From the NCBI RefSeq assembly GCF_030811835.1, contig NZ_JAUSRO010000019.1:56387-120386 (forward strand): a DNA stretch of 64,000 nt. The letters run 5' to 3'. Made by a program: the position numbers and the translations under genes. Below the pieces are notes generated by a model. It searched no databases. It was not told where the DNA came from and was given only the letters and a program-made list of their open reading frames with translations. Origin of the DNA: Variovorax ginsengisoli (GTDB lineage: Bacteria; Pseudomonadota; Gammaproteobacteria; Burkholderiales; Burkholderiaceae_C). Below, one piece after another: positions 51,825 to 61,440 of this stretch (within the stretch, counting starts at the first letter, position 1; each line of letters opens with the position of its first letter).

Positions 51825-53963
51825 TCAGCCGCCCACCATGTCGCGACCCAGGGTGTCGTCCAGCAGTCCGCTGGCGCGCCGCACGCGGCGACGGGTGGCA
51901 TCTTCCATCACCCGATGGGTCGGGTCCGCACTGGCCAGGCTGAACCAATGCCGCGCCCGCGTGATGCCGGTGTAGACCAGTTCGCGCGTGAGCACCGGGT
52001 TCAGGTGCTCCGGCAGCACCAGGGCCGCATGCGTGAACTCCGAGCCCTGCGATTTGTGGACCGTCATGGCATACACGCTTTCGACACTCTGCAGCCGGCT
52101 GGGCAGCACCCACCGGATGGTGCCGGCACCGTCGCCGGCTGCGAACGCGACGCGCAACGCCAGCCGCGGCACGCCATCGAGGCCGACCTGTGGCAGCGCG
52201 AGCGTGATGCCGATGTCACCGTTCATCAGCCCGAGGCCGTAGTCGTTGCGCGTGACGAGCACCGGCCGACCCAGGTACCAGCCCTGCGAAGCAGTCAGCA
52301 GCCCGGCATCGACCAGCAGTGCCGCGATGCGCTGGTTCAGGCCTTCGACACCCCAAGGCCCACGCCGCAGCGCGCACAGCACCTGGAAGCGACCGTGCGC
52401 CTCGAGCACCGCACGCGCCCAGGCGTCGAACACCTCCTGCTTGGCATTCGCTTCGGGCTGCAAGCGGTGGAGTGTCTCCAGATAATGCCGCAGGCCCACC
52501 GGCGGCGGCAACGCCTCCCCCCCCAGGTAACGCCCTCGCCCGTTGTTCACGAACTGGTGCACTGCGCCGTCGATCGCCAGTGCGCGCAAGGGGGCGTCGC
52601 CGGGGCTGGCCAGGCTCAACCGCGACAGGTCAGGGTAAGGCAAGCGCCAGATCTCGCGCAACGCCGGCACGTCGCCGCTGTTGACGGCGTCGGCGAGCCG
52701 GCCAATGCCGCTGTCGGCCGTGAAGCGATGGCTGTGGCGCAACATGGCCACGGCTTGGTCCAAGGGCGTGCCGTGCGCGTCCACCCACTGCGGCGCGACC
52801 TTCTCGCCACTGACGGCCTCCAGCCAGTCGCGCGTGGATGGCAGGTAATGGCCTTCGCCCGCGCGCCGGCACAACTCGCCCAGCACCGCGCCGGCCTCGA
52901 CGGAGGCCAGCTGGTCCTTGTCGCCGAGCAGCACGAGGCGCGCGCTGTCGGGCAATGCCGCGAGCAGCGCAGCCATCATTTCCAGATCGACCATCGAGGC
53001 TTCGTCGACCACCAGCACGTCCAGCGGCAGCGGGTTGCCAACGTGGTGACGAAAGCGGCGACTGTCGGGCCGGCTGCCGAGCAGGCGATGCAGCGTAGTG
53101 ACCTCGGTGGGAATCCGCGCGCGCACGAGTTCCCCATGCGGCAGGCCATCGAGCCGCAGGCCCCGGACCGCACCGGCGATCGACTCGTTGAGCCGCGCCG
53201 CGGCCTTGCCGGTAGGAGCCGCCAGCCGGATGCGCAGCGCGCGCACAGAATCATCGGCATCCGCGCGGCCGTGCAGGTGCAGGCTTTGCAACAACGCCAA
53301 CAGCTTGACGACGGTGGTGGTCTTGCCAGTGCCGGGTCCGCCGGTGACGATGCTGAACACATTGCCTGCAGCCAAGGCGCAGGCCATCTTCTGCCAGTCG
53401 GCCTGCGCGGTTGCCGAAGGAGCCTCCGGAAAAAGCGTGTCCAGCGCCTGCCGAAGGGCCGCGGCCGGCAAGGCATCGCGGCGCGCCAGGCCGGCCTTCA
53501 GCCGCGCGCCGATGGCGCCGTGGACGTCGCGCTCGTATTGCCAGTAGCGGCGCAGGTAGAGGCGCGTGCCGGCCAACACGAGCGGTGTACCGCCAGGGCC
53601 GCCAGCGACGAGCGTCGACGCATTGCAGGCCGCCTGCCAGCGCGTTGCATCCACGCCGGCCAGCACTGCGGCGGGCAGGACCGGTGGCGGCTCGCCGGAG
53701 CCGCCCGCCTCGGCCTGGTGGCCGTCTGGCGGCAGCGAGAGCGCGAAGCTGCTGTCTTCCAGCGTCGCCTCCAGATCGAGGCAGACATGGCCGCGACCGA
53801 GCTGATGGCTGGCCAGCGCTGCGCCCAGAATGACCAGGGGATGCGCGTCCGGGGCCTGTTCGGCCAGGAACACGGCCAGGGCACGGTCGAGCTCGCGCAA
53901 CCAGCCGCGTGCGGTCCATTGCCCGAGCAGGGCCAGCATGCCGGCCAGGGTATCGAAGCTCAT
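51825..53963 (-). CDS. recD: Exodeoxyribonuclease V subunit RecD
   Basis: 712 residues. Superfamily 1 helicase (5'-to-3') motor of RecBCD. Walker A GGPGTGKTTTVVKLL near residue 210; Walker B VLVVDEASMVDLEMM; C-terminal motif VYAMTVHKSQGSEF. Start overlaps recB by 4 bp (ATGA). Last gene of the recC-recB-recD unit. Confidence 0.95.
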   Translation of the reverse strand: MSFDTLAGMLALLGQWTARGWLRELDRALAVFLAEQAPDAHPLVILGAALASHQLGRGHVCLDLEATLEDSSFALSLPPDGHQAEAGGSGEPPPVLPAAVLAGVDATRWQAACNASTLVAGGPGGTPLVLAGTRLYLRRYWQYERDVHGAIGARLKAGLARRDALPAAALRQALDTLFPEAPSATAQADWQKMACALAAGNVFSIVTGGPGTGKTTTVVKLLALLQSLHLHGRADADDSVRALRIRLAAPTGKAAARLNESIAGAVRGLRLDGLPHGELVRARIPTEVTTLHRLLGSRPDSRRFRHHVGNPLPLDVLVVDEASMVDLEMMAALLAALPDSARLVLLGDKDQLASVEAGAVLGELCRRAGEGHYLPSTRDWLEAVSGEKVAPQWVDAHGTPLDQAVAMLRHSHRFTADSGIGRLADAVNSGDVPALREIWRLPYPDLSRLSLASPGDAPLRALAIDGAVHQFVNNGRGRYLGGEALPPPVGLRHYLETLHRLQPEANAKQEVFDAWARAVLEAHGRFQVLCALRRGPWGVEGLNQRIAALLVDAGLLTASQGWYLGRPVLVTRNDYGLGLMNGDIGITLALPQVGLDGVPRLALRVAFAAGDGAGTIRWVLPSRLQSVESVYAMTVHKSQGSEFTHAALVLPEHLNPVLTRELVYTGITRARHWFSLASADPTHRVMEDATRRRVRRASGLLDDTLGRDMVGG

Positions 53964-56900
53964 GGTGTCAACTCCTGCGCGGTGGCGTCGCCGCTGAACA
54001 GGATGTCGAGCGCCTCGATCAGGCTGCGCGGCGGGCGTTCGAAATGCAGGCCGCGCGTAGCCGACGCTGTACCGCGCAGAAAAAGGCAGAGCGCGCCACC
54101 CACGTGGCGGTCGTAGTCATAGCCGGGCAGGCGCGATTGGAGGAGCCGGTGCAGCGCGAACACGTAGAGCGCGTACTGCAGCTCGTAGCGGTGCGCGAGC
54201 ACGGCATCGCGCATGGCCTGCGCGGTATAGGCCGCGTCGTCGGGGCCGAGCCAGTTCGACTTGTAGTCCCCCACGTAATAGCGGCCGTCGTGCTCGAACA
54301 CGAGGTCGATGAAACCCTTGAGCATGCCATTCAGGCGGTGGGGCAGCAGCGCTGGCCGTGCGAGGCCGTCCAGCGTGCCGGCGCACACCAGCGCGTCGAG
54401 CCGGTCGGTGTCGACCTGCCGCAGCGCGAACCAGAACTCCGTTTCCACGCGGTAGCCGACGAGATCGGCAAGCACCAGCGGCGCGGTGCCGGGCAAGGGC
54501 AGTGGCGCGGCAAGGAAGGCTGGCAACCAGGCCGTGAGCGGCCCGGTCCAGCGGCTCCAGCCGCGCAGGTTGCAACGGCGCGCGATCAGGTCCCCCGCCT
54601 CGGCGGGATCGGCAAGCACCTTCGCAAAACGCTGGTCGGCGGCCCACTCCAGCAACCCGTGCAGGAAACTGCCGGGGCTCGGGCCGCGCGGAAAGGCGTG
54701 CAGGCTGCCTGCCGTGGCGGCTGGCTCCACGGTGCCGGCAGCCACAGCGTCCGGCAAGGGTTCGTCGCGGCTTTCGGCATACACGTCTTCGGCTGCCGTC
54801 TGCGCCGCCTGCGTGCGCTGAAGGGGTACGCCGGGCACGGCCGGCTCCGCAGCGCCCTCCTCCGTGCCGGGGACGGGCACGCCGACCTGCAGGCCTGAAT
54901 AGCTGGTGATCCACCACGGCTCGCGCGGCGCGAGCTGCAACGCATGGGCCGGCCCGATCTCATCGTCGATGCTGCCGGCCTGGTATTGCACGTCAACCGG
55001 TGGCGGCAGCGGTGCGATCGCCATGGTGCCCTCTGCTTGCTCTTGCTCGCCTGCGGCCAGGGCGTTCAGACGCGCGGCCAGCTGCGCCGGCGGCACCGCT
55101 TCGCCGCCGGCGAGCAGGTAACCCGGCGCGCTGGCGTGCAGCGCCTTCAAGGGCGCCATGCCGATCCATGTGGCATGGCGCGCACGGGTCAGCGCCACAT
55201 AGAACTTGCGCAGGTCTTCGCCCAGGCGTTCGCGGTCGGCCTGCGCCAAGGCGACGGGGTCTGCGGTCAACGCCACGTGAAGCTGGCCGTCTTCGTCGTG
55301 CCATTGGAGCGGCACATCCTCCGGGCGCGTCGCTCGAAAAGCGCAGGCGAAAGGCAGGAACACCAGCGGATACTCGAGGCCCTTGGATTTGTGCACCGTG
55401 ACGACCTTGACCAGCGCGGCATCGCTCTCCAGACGCAGCTTGCGGCCATCGTTGCCGCCGGCATCGTCCTGACGCTGCTCGGCCAGGTAGCGGATGAGCG
55501 CATGCTCGCCATCGAGCTGCGTGCTGGCCTGCTGCAGGAGTTCGGCCAGGTGCAGCACATCGGTGAGCGCACGTTCGCCCCCCGCCGACAACAGGCGGCG
55601 CGGTACCGAAAAATCGGCAAGCAGTCGACGCACCATCGGCAAGACGCCCTGGCGCCGCCAGCACTGGCGGTAGCCGCGAAACTGAAGCACGCGTGCTTCC
55701 CATACCGCCTCGTTCTGGTTCAACGCGTCAAGCGAATGCCAGCGCAGCCCCAGCGAGGCTGTGCCGAGTGCGGCGCGCAGCAACCGGTCGTCCTCGGGTT
55801 CGGCACAGGCGGCCAGCCAGCATTGCAGTTCGCGGGCCTGCGGGCTCTGGAACACCGACTCCTTGTCGGACAGGTAAACGCTGCGCACGCCACCCGCCGC
55901 CAGGGCCTGGCGAACGGCGGCGGCTTCCTTGCCGGTGTTCACGAGCACGGCGATGTCGCCAGGCTGCAAGGCCCGGTGCGGCTGACCCGGCGCGTCGAAG
56001 CCGGCATCGCCCTGCTGGCCCAGGCGCAGCAAGGTGACGATCTCCCCCGCGCAGACGCTGGCCAGCCGCTGCACATAGGTGGTCTTCGACCATTCGGGGC
56101 TGTCGGCGCCCGCATCGGGCAACCAGCAGGTGAGCGCGGCCGGCACCCGGCCCTGCACCACGAAACGGTCGTCGCGGCCCTGCGCCTGCACGGCATGAAA
56201 CGGCACCGGGTTGTCGTGCGCGTCGCGGAACAGGAAGGCGCCGTGGCCCGCGTCCCGGCGCTCGGCCTGCGCGAAGACGTGGTTGACCGCCGCCACCATG
56301 GCCGCGGTCGAACGGAAGTTGGTGCCCAGGGTGTAGTGGCGACCCGCGGTGTCGCGCCGGGCACGCAGGTAGGTGTGGATGTCGGCGCCGCGGAAGGCAT
56401 AGATCGCCTGCTTGGGGTCGCCGATGAGGATCAGCGCACGGTCACAAGCCGAGTCGGCAACGCGGTAGACGGCATCGAAGATGCGGTACTGCAGGGGGTC
56501 GGTGTCCTGGAATTCGTCGATCAGGGCCACGGGGAACTGGGCACGGATCACCGCCGCCAGTCGCTCTCCGTTCGGGCCCTGCAGCGCTGCGTCCAGGCGG
56601 GTGAGCAGGTCGTCGAAACCCATTTGCGCGCGGCGTGCCTGTTCGTCGGCGAAGCGCGTGGCCACCCAGCGCGTTGCATGGCGCAGCAGGTCGCTGCGGG
56701 CATCGGGCAGTTGGGCGAGGCGGTCGCGCAGGTCGACCATGGCGGACAAGGCCGGGTGCGTCGGCCCGACGCCGTCTTTCCAGGCTTCGGCCAAACCGGC
56801 GGGGGTGAGCCGCGTCCAGCCGGTCTTCAGGTCGGGCGTCACCAGCTCGCCGGTGCCGGCCCAGGTGCGCAGCGCGTCCAGCCAGGGCTGGTAATAGCGG

Positions 56901-57739
56901 CGCTGGATCTTGCTGCCGACCACCTGCTTGGCGTCGACCGCCGCGTCGAGCAGCGCCTGCAGTTCGTCGGCCCAGGCCGCCCACGGTGCCTTGATGTCGG
57001 TGAGCAGCCGCGCTGCCGCGTCGCGCGCCTGGCCGATGGCCTGCGGCGGCGCAGCGCCGGGGCCCAGTACATCGGTGTGCGCGAGCAGGGAGCGCAGCGC
57101 ATGCTGCAGCTCGGCGGGCGATGCCCACCATTGGCGCAGCACGGCCACATCGGCGAGACCGAGCGGATAGTAGAAGGTGCGCCAGTAGTCGCGCACCACC
57201 TCGGCCAACAGCTCGCTGGTGTCGGTCTCCAGCGTCTGGTTGAAAAGGCTGTCGCTGTCGAAGGCGTGCTCGCCCAGCATGCGGTTGCACCAGCCGTGGA
57301 TGGTCGATACCGCGGCTTCGTCCATCCATTCGGCGGCCAGCTGCAGCTTGCGCGCACAGGTGGTCCATTGCGCGGGAGGGTACTCGGCGCGCAAGTCGTG
57401 CAACAGGTCCGTGCCGGGTGGCAGGTCCGGCACGTCGGCAGGGTCGGCGAGAAAACGGCTGGCGGCTTCGGCCAGGCGAACGCGGATGCGGTCGCGCAGC
57501 TCCTTGGTCGCCGCATCGGTGAAGGTGACGACGAGGATCTCGGGCGGCGTGAGCGGGCGCGCGAAGGCGGCGTCGCCGCCATGGCCGAGCACCAGCCGCA
57601 CGTACAGCGCCGCGATGGTGAAGGTTTTGCCGGTGCCGGCACTGGCCTCGATCAGCCGGCTGCCGTGCAGCGGAAAGGCCAGTGGCGCCAGCGTGGTGGG
57701 AGGCAAGGTGAGGGAGGTGGTGACAGGTGCATTGCTCAC
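53960..57739 (-). CDS. recB: Exodeoxyribonuclease V subunit RecB
   Basis: 1259 residues. UvrD/Rep-like helicase with Walker A EASAGTGKTFTIAALY near residue 35; DEFQDTDPLQYRIFD (motif II); VVTVHKSKGLEYPLVFLP. The C-terminal nuclease domain carries the catalytic Asp/Lys in YVGDYKSNWLG, so the nuclease is intact by sequence. Overlaps recC and recD by 4 bp each. Confidence 0.96.
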   Translation of the reverse strand: MSNAPVTTSLTLPPTTLAPLAFPLHGSRLIEASAGTGKTFTIAALYVRLVLGHGGDAAFARPLTPPEILVVTFTDAATKELRDRIRVRLAEAASRFLADPADVPDLPPGTDLLHDLRAEYPPAQWTTCARKLQLAAEWMDEAAVSTIHGWCNRMLGEHAFDSDSLFNQTLETDTSELLAEVVRDYWRTFYYPLGLADVAVLRQWWASPAELQHALRSLLAHTDVLGPGAAPPQAIGQARDAAARLLTDIKAPWAAWADELQALLDAAVDAKQVVGSKIQRRYYQPWLDALRTWAGTGELVTPDLKTGWTRLTPAGLAEAWKDGVGPTHPALSAMVDLRDRLAQLPDARSDLLRHATRWVATRFADEQARRAQMGFDDLLTRLDAALQGPNGERLAAVIRAQFPVALIDEFQDTDPLQYRIFDAVYRVADSACDRALILIGDPKQAIYAFRGADIHTYLRARRDTAGRHYTLGTNFRSTAAMVAAVNHVFAQAERRDAGHGAFLFRDAHDNPVPFHAVQAQGRDDRFVVQGRVPAALTCWLPDAGADSPEWSKTTYVQRLASVCAGEIVTLLRLGQQGDAGFDAPGQPHRALQPGDIAVLVNTGKEAAAVRQALAAGGVRSVYLSDKESVFQSPQARELQCWLAACAEPEDDRLLRAALGTASLGLRWHSLDALNQNEAVWEARVLQFRGYRQCWRRQGVLPMVRRLLADFSVPRRLLSAGGERALTDVLHLAELLQQASTQLDGEHALIRYLAEQRQDDAGGNDGRKLRLESDAALVKVVTVHKSKGLEYPLVFLPFACAFRATRPEDVPLQWHDEDGQLHVALTADPVALAQADRERLGEDLRKFYVALTRARHATWIGMAPLKALHASAPGYLLAGGEAVPPAQLAARLNALAAGEQEQAEGTMAIAPLPPPVDVQYQAGSIDDEIGPAHALQLAPREPWWITSYSGLQVGVPVPGTEEGAAEPAVPGVPLQRTQAAQTAAEDVYAESRDEPLPDAVAAGTVEPAATAGSLHAFPRGPSPGSFLHGLLEWAADQRFAKVLADPAEAGDLIARRCNLRGWSRWTGPLTAWLPAFLAAPLPLPGTAPLVLADLVGYRVETEFWFALRQVDTDRLDALVCAGTLDGLARPALLPHRLNGMLKGFIDLVFEHDGRYYVGDYKSNWLGPDDAAYTAQAMRDAVLAHRYELQYALYVFALHRLLQSRLPGYDYDRHVGGALCLFLRGTASATRGLHFERPPRSLIEALDILFSGDATAQELTP

Positions 57740-60700
57740 GACGATGCACCCTCCTTCTGACGGGTGCCGGCCTTCTCGCCATGGCGGTCCACGGCATCAT
57801 GCAGCGGCCGCAGCAGGCGGTCGGCCCACTGGGCAAACGCACCACCGGCCCACAGCGCGTCGAACTGGGGCCAGGCGCGCAGCAGGTACGGGTTCTCGTC
57901 ACGCTCGGAAAAGCGCAGGTTCTGCGGATCGTGCAGTTCGTAGCAGTCGCGCGCGGCCTGGGCCGCCTCTCCGGTGGCTGCACCGTCGGGCATGCCGCCT
58001 TTGAGCAGCCACGCAAAACCGCTTTTCACAGCCAGCGGCAACGGACGGCGCATGCCTTCGGCCCAGGCGTCGAGCAGGATGTGCCAGTGCGCCAGCGCCT
58101 GTTGCACGTCAAGCGGCGGCAGGCGCACCGTACCATTCTTGCCAACGATCACGCTGGTCATCGGCAGGCCCTCCAGATGCCCCGCCAGATGCGCCACCCA
58201 GAAGCCGATGAGCTTGTCGCGCCGGTAGCTGCGGTCTTTCAGCAGGGTGCCACTCTCCAGCACCACGCGGGCCCGCTCGCCTTGCGCATTGCGACGCATG
58301 CCGCCCAGCCAGTCGGCCACCTGCACGCCGGCGTCCGCGCGCGCATCGCGAAAGTCGATGGCGGCGTCGGGCAGCGCCTCGGGCCAGTCTGCCAACGCCT
58401 GCGCGTAACGGGCGAACAGGTCTTCCATTGGTTCGGCAAGCGCTTCGCCCAGCAGGTCGGCAAAGTGGCCCAACGGCAATTCGCCGCGACGGGCGATGCG
58501 CGCGAGCCGGTCGCGCAGCGCGTCCTCGCGCGGCAAGCCCTGCAGCACGGCGGTTTTCTGTGCCTCGATCAGTTCGTCCTGCAGTCGCCAGTTGTCCAGC
58601 GCGTCGATGGCAAAGGGCTCCTGGTCTTCGCTGGACGGATCGACCATCTCGAAGTAGATGCCCAGGCGCTGGCGAAAGAAGCTGCGCACGGGATCTTTCA
58701 GGAAATCGGCGAGCATGCGCAGCGTGAGCGGACTGTCGGACGGGCGCGCATCGAGTGCCGGCTCGTCATGCAGGGCATGCGCACCGCGCCCATCGGTCGC
58801 GGCCGCCAGCAAGCCATCGCGCCATTCGTGTGCATGGCTGAACAGGCGGTGACCCGTGCGGAAATAGTCGCGGTGGAAGGGCTGCAGCCGATGCTCGAAG
58901 GTCAACCCTTCGAGCAAGGCGCGGCTTGGCATGCCCGGCGCCACGCCTGCTCCCTCGCCCTCGCCTGCGACTCGCCAACCGGCAGCCAGGTGATCGCGCA
59001 GCTGCGCCACCAGCACCGACGGCGGGCGCTCGGTGTTGTCATGGATGCTGCGCCCGACCCAGCTCACGTGCAGATGGTCGCGCGCGGACAGCAGCGCCTC
59101 CAGGAACAGGTAGCGGTCGTCCTCGCGCCGCGAACGGTCGCCCGGGCGGTAGTCGCGGCCCATCAGGTCGAAGTCCATCGGCACGCGCGTGCGGGGGTAG
59201 TCGCCATCGTTCATGCCCAGCAGGCAGACGCGACGGAACGGAATCGCGCGCATCGGCATCAACGTGGCAAAGGTCACTGCGCCCGCGAAGAAAGGCTGCG
59301 TGAGGCTGCCCTGGTCGAGTTGCGCGAGCCAGTGGGCCTGCACCACGGACAGCGGCAACGGCGCCACCAGCGCCGCATCCTCGCAGGCGGACTGCCAGGT
59401 CTGCAAGGCCGCTTCGAGCCGCAGGAGCGTGAAGCCGTCCTCCCCTTCCGGCGCGTCGAAGAAATCCGCCATGAGGGTGCGCAGGTGTTCGCTCCACTGT
59501 GCGGGTGTGGCCGGCTCGCGCAGTCGGCGCCAGGTGGCGTCGAGCGTTTCGAGCAAACGCGCCAGAGGGCCGAGCAGTGCCGCGTCGAGCCCGCCAATCT
59601 CGTCGAGCGGCTCGATGTCCTGCCACGCCTCGCCCGCACCGGCGGCATAGCCCAGCAGCATGCGGCGCAGGCCAAAGAACCAGCTGTTCTGCTCCGGCGC
59701 CTGCGGCAGGTCGAGCCCGCGACGCTGCTCGGCATGCAAACCCCAGCGCACGTTGGCCGCGCCGACCCAGCGGTGCAGCAGCGGCAGTTGGGATTCGTCG
59801 ATCGCAAAGCGCCGGCACAGCGCGGGCACCTCCAGCAGGTCGAGCAGGTCGCTCACTGCCATGCGCGACTGCGGCAGGCCGAGCAGCTTCTCCAGCGCGC
59901 CGAGCAGCGGGTCGCTCTGGCGTTGGCCCTGGTCGGCCACGGTGAAGCGGACATAGCGTGGGTCGCTTGGCTCCAACAAGCCGAAGACCGCCTGCACATG
60001 CGGCGCGTAGGCATGGATGTCGGGGACCATCACGATGATGTCGCGTGCGTGCAGCGTGGCATCTGCGGCAAAGGCAGCCAGCAACTGGTCGTGCAGCACC
60101 TCGACCTCGCGCTGCGCGCTGTGCGCGATGTGAAAGCGGATCGAGCCGTCGGTGCGTGGATCGCAGGCAGGCCAGTGCGCGCGCGTCTCGGCCAACGGCC
60201 GCAGCGCGCGGATGTCTTCCTGCAACTGGTTCAACAGGCAGGATTCACCACTGCTTTCGAACAGATCGATGCGCTGCTGCACTTCCAGAAAACGCTGCTC
60301 GTAGCGCTCGCGCTCGTCGTAGGCATCGAGCAGACCGATGAAGTCGCGGCCCTGCTTGCCCCAGGCCGCCAGCAGCGGGTGCGCATGCAGGTGCAGCTGC
60401 GATTCATCGATGCGCTCGGGCGCACCCGCCTTGCGCGACTGGCGGCTGCGCTCGGCGCGCAGCAGGTCCTTGTCGGCGATGGTATTGGCCCAGTAGTGCT
60501 CGCACGGGTTGTGCACGCACATGAACACCTGCGTCCAGCGCGCGAGCGCCGACAGCACCTCCAGCGCCTGCTGCGGCAACGAGGAGATGCCGAAGACCAT
60601 GAGACGGCGCGGCAGGCCGATCGGGCGTTCGTCGACGGACTGCGCGCGGGCGGCCTCGAGAAAGCGGCGATGCGTGTCGGCACGACTGGATGCCGCCTGC

Positions 60701-61311
60701 GCCGGATGCGTGGCGCCCACATCGGCCAGCAACGCGCGCCAGAGGCGCGGCTGCCAGCGCAGGGTGTCGGGCAGCGCCACGATGCCCTGACGGCTGGTGC
60801 GGATCACGTCGTCCTCCCGCGCCCAATCGGCCAGCCAATCGGCACGGTAGACCTGGTACTGGTCGTACAGGTCGGCCAGGCGTTCTGCCAACTGATGGCG
60901 TTTGCGCAGGTCGGCGTCATCTTCGAGAAAACGCGCGAGCGGCGCGAAGAGCGGCTCGGCCAACAGCGCTGGCAGAAGGCGCATGAGGCGCCAGACCAGC
61001 AGCGGCTTGTCGAAGGGCGAGACCGCCGGCACCGCCGCCTCGCCCAGCACAGCACGGTACGCCTGCCAGAGAAAGCGCGCCGGCAACTGCATGTCGAGCG
61101 ACGCCGCGATGCCGCAGCCGCCGTCGGCCACGTCGCGCGCCAGCGCCAGCTTCAACCACTGCGCAATGCCGTTGCTCTGCACCAGGATGAGCTCGTCCTC
61201 CAGCGGCGCGAGCGGATGCGCGGCCATCCAGCCGACCAGCACGTTGCGCAGTGCTTCGGGATGGTTGCCGTGGATCACCATCAGGCCGGGGACGATGGCT
61301 GTGTCGCGCAT
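57736..61311 (-). CDS. recC: Exodeoxyribonuclease V subunit RecC
   Basis: About 1191 residues. Non-catalytic helicase/nuclease-like subunit that recognises Chi and guides the strands. Landmarks near the start: MVIHGNHPEALRNVLVGW; later LLGMNDGDYPRTRVPMDFDL and YLFLEALLSARDHLHVSWVG. The ATG at 61311 has AGAGGA 11-16 nt upstream; an alternative ATG at 61353 adds a polar tail. First of three overlapping genes; ptrA, which separates recC and recB in E. coli, is absent. Confidence 0.93.
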   Translation of the reverse strand: MRDTAIVPGLMVIHGNHPEALRNVLVGWMAAHPLAPLEDELILVQSNGIAQWLKLALARDVADGGCGIAASLDMQLPARFLWQAYRAVLGEAAVPAVSPFDKPLLVWRLMRLLPALLAEPLFAPLARFLEDDADLRKRHQLAERLADLYDQYQVYRADWLADWAREDDVIRTSRQGIVALPDTLRWQPRLWRALLADVGATHPAQAASSRADTHRRFLEAARAQSVDERPIGLPRRLMVFGISSLPQQALEVLSALARWTQVFMCVHNPCEHYWANTIADKDLLRAERSRQSRKAGAPERIDESQLHLHAHPLLAAWGKQGRDFIGLLDAYDERERYEQRFLEVQQRIDLFESSGESCLLNQLQEDIRALRPLAETRAHWPACDPRTDGSIRFHIAHSAQREVEVLHDQLLAAFAADATLHARDIIVMVPDIHAYAPHVQAVFGLLEPSDPRYVRFTVADQGQRQSDPLLGALEKLLGLPQSRMAVSDLLDLLEVPALCRRFAIDESQLPLLHRWVGAANVRWGLHAEQRRGLDLPQAPEQNSWFFGLRRMLLGYAAGAGEAWQDIEPLDEIGGLDAALLGPLARLLETLDATWRRLREPATPAQWSEHLRTLMADFFDAPEGEDGFTLLRLEAALQTWQSACEDAALVAPLPLSVVQAHWLAQLDQGSLTQPFFAGAVTFATLMPMRAIPFRRVCLLGMNDGDYPRTRVPMDFDLMGRDYRPGDRSRREDDRYLFLEALLSARDHLHVSWVGRSIHDNTERPPSVLVAQLRDHLAAGWRVAGEGEGAGVAPGMPSRALLEGLTFEHRLQPFHRDYFRTGHRLFSHAHEWRDGLLAAATDGRGAHALHDEPALDARPSDSPLTLRMLADFLKDPVRSFFRQRLGIYFEMVDPSSEDQEPFAIDALDNWRLQDELIEAQKTAVLQGLPREDALRDRLARIARRGELPLGHFADLLGEALAEPMEDLFARYAQALADWPEALPDAAIDFRDARADAGVQVADWLGGMRRNAQGERARVVLESGTLLKDRSYRRDKLIGFWVAHLAGHLEGLPMTSVIVGKNGTVRLPPLDVQQALAHWHILLDAWAEGMRRPLPLAVKSGFAWLLKGGMPDGAATGEAAQAARDCYELHDPQNLRFSERDENPYLLRAWPQFDALWAGGAFAQWADRLLRPLHDAVDRHGEKAGTRQKEGASS

Positions 61312-61440
61312 GGAACTGTTTTTCCTCTTCAGGCTGGCATCTGTGGGTGGCATGGTAGCCGCCTGGCACCGCGGCTCGCCCATGATGCCGGCGCGAGCCG
61401 CTTCCACGGCGGCCAGCGCGGAGATTCCGCCATCAATGGC

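Noticed and set aside
54944..57760. A 938-codon plus-strand frame across recB
   Set aside because: Antisense to intact RecB helicase motifs; same compositional artefact.
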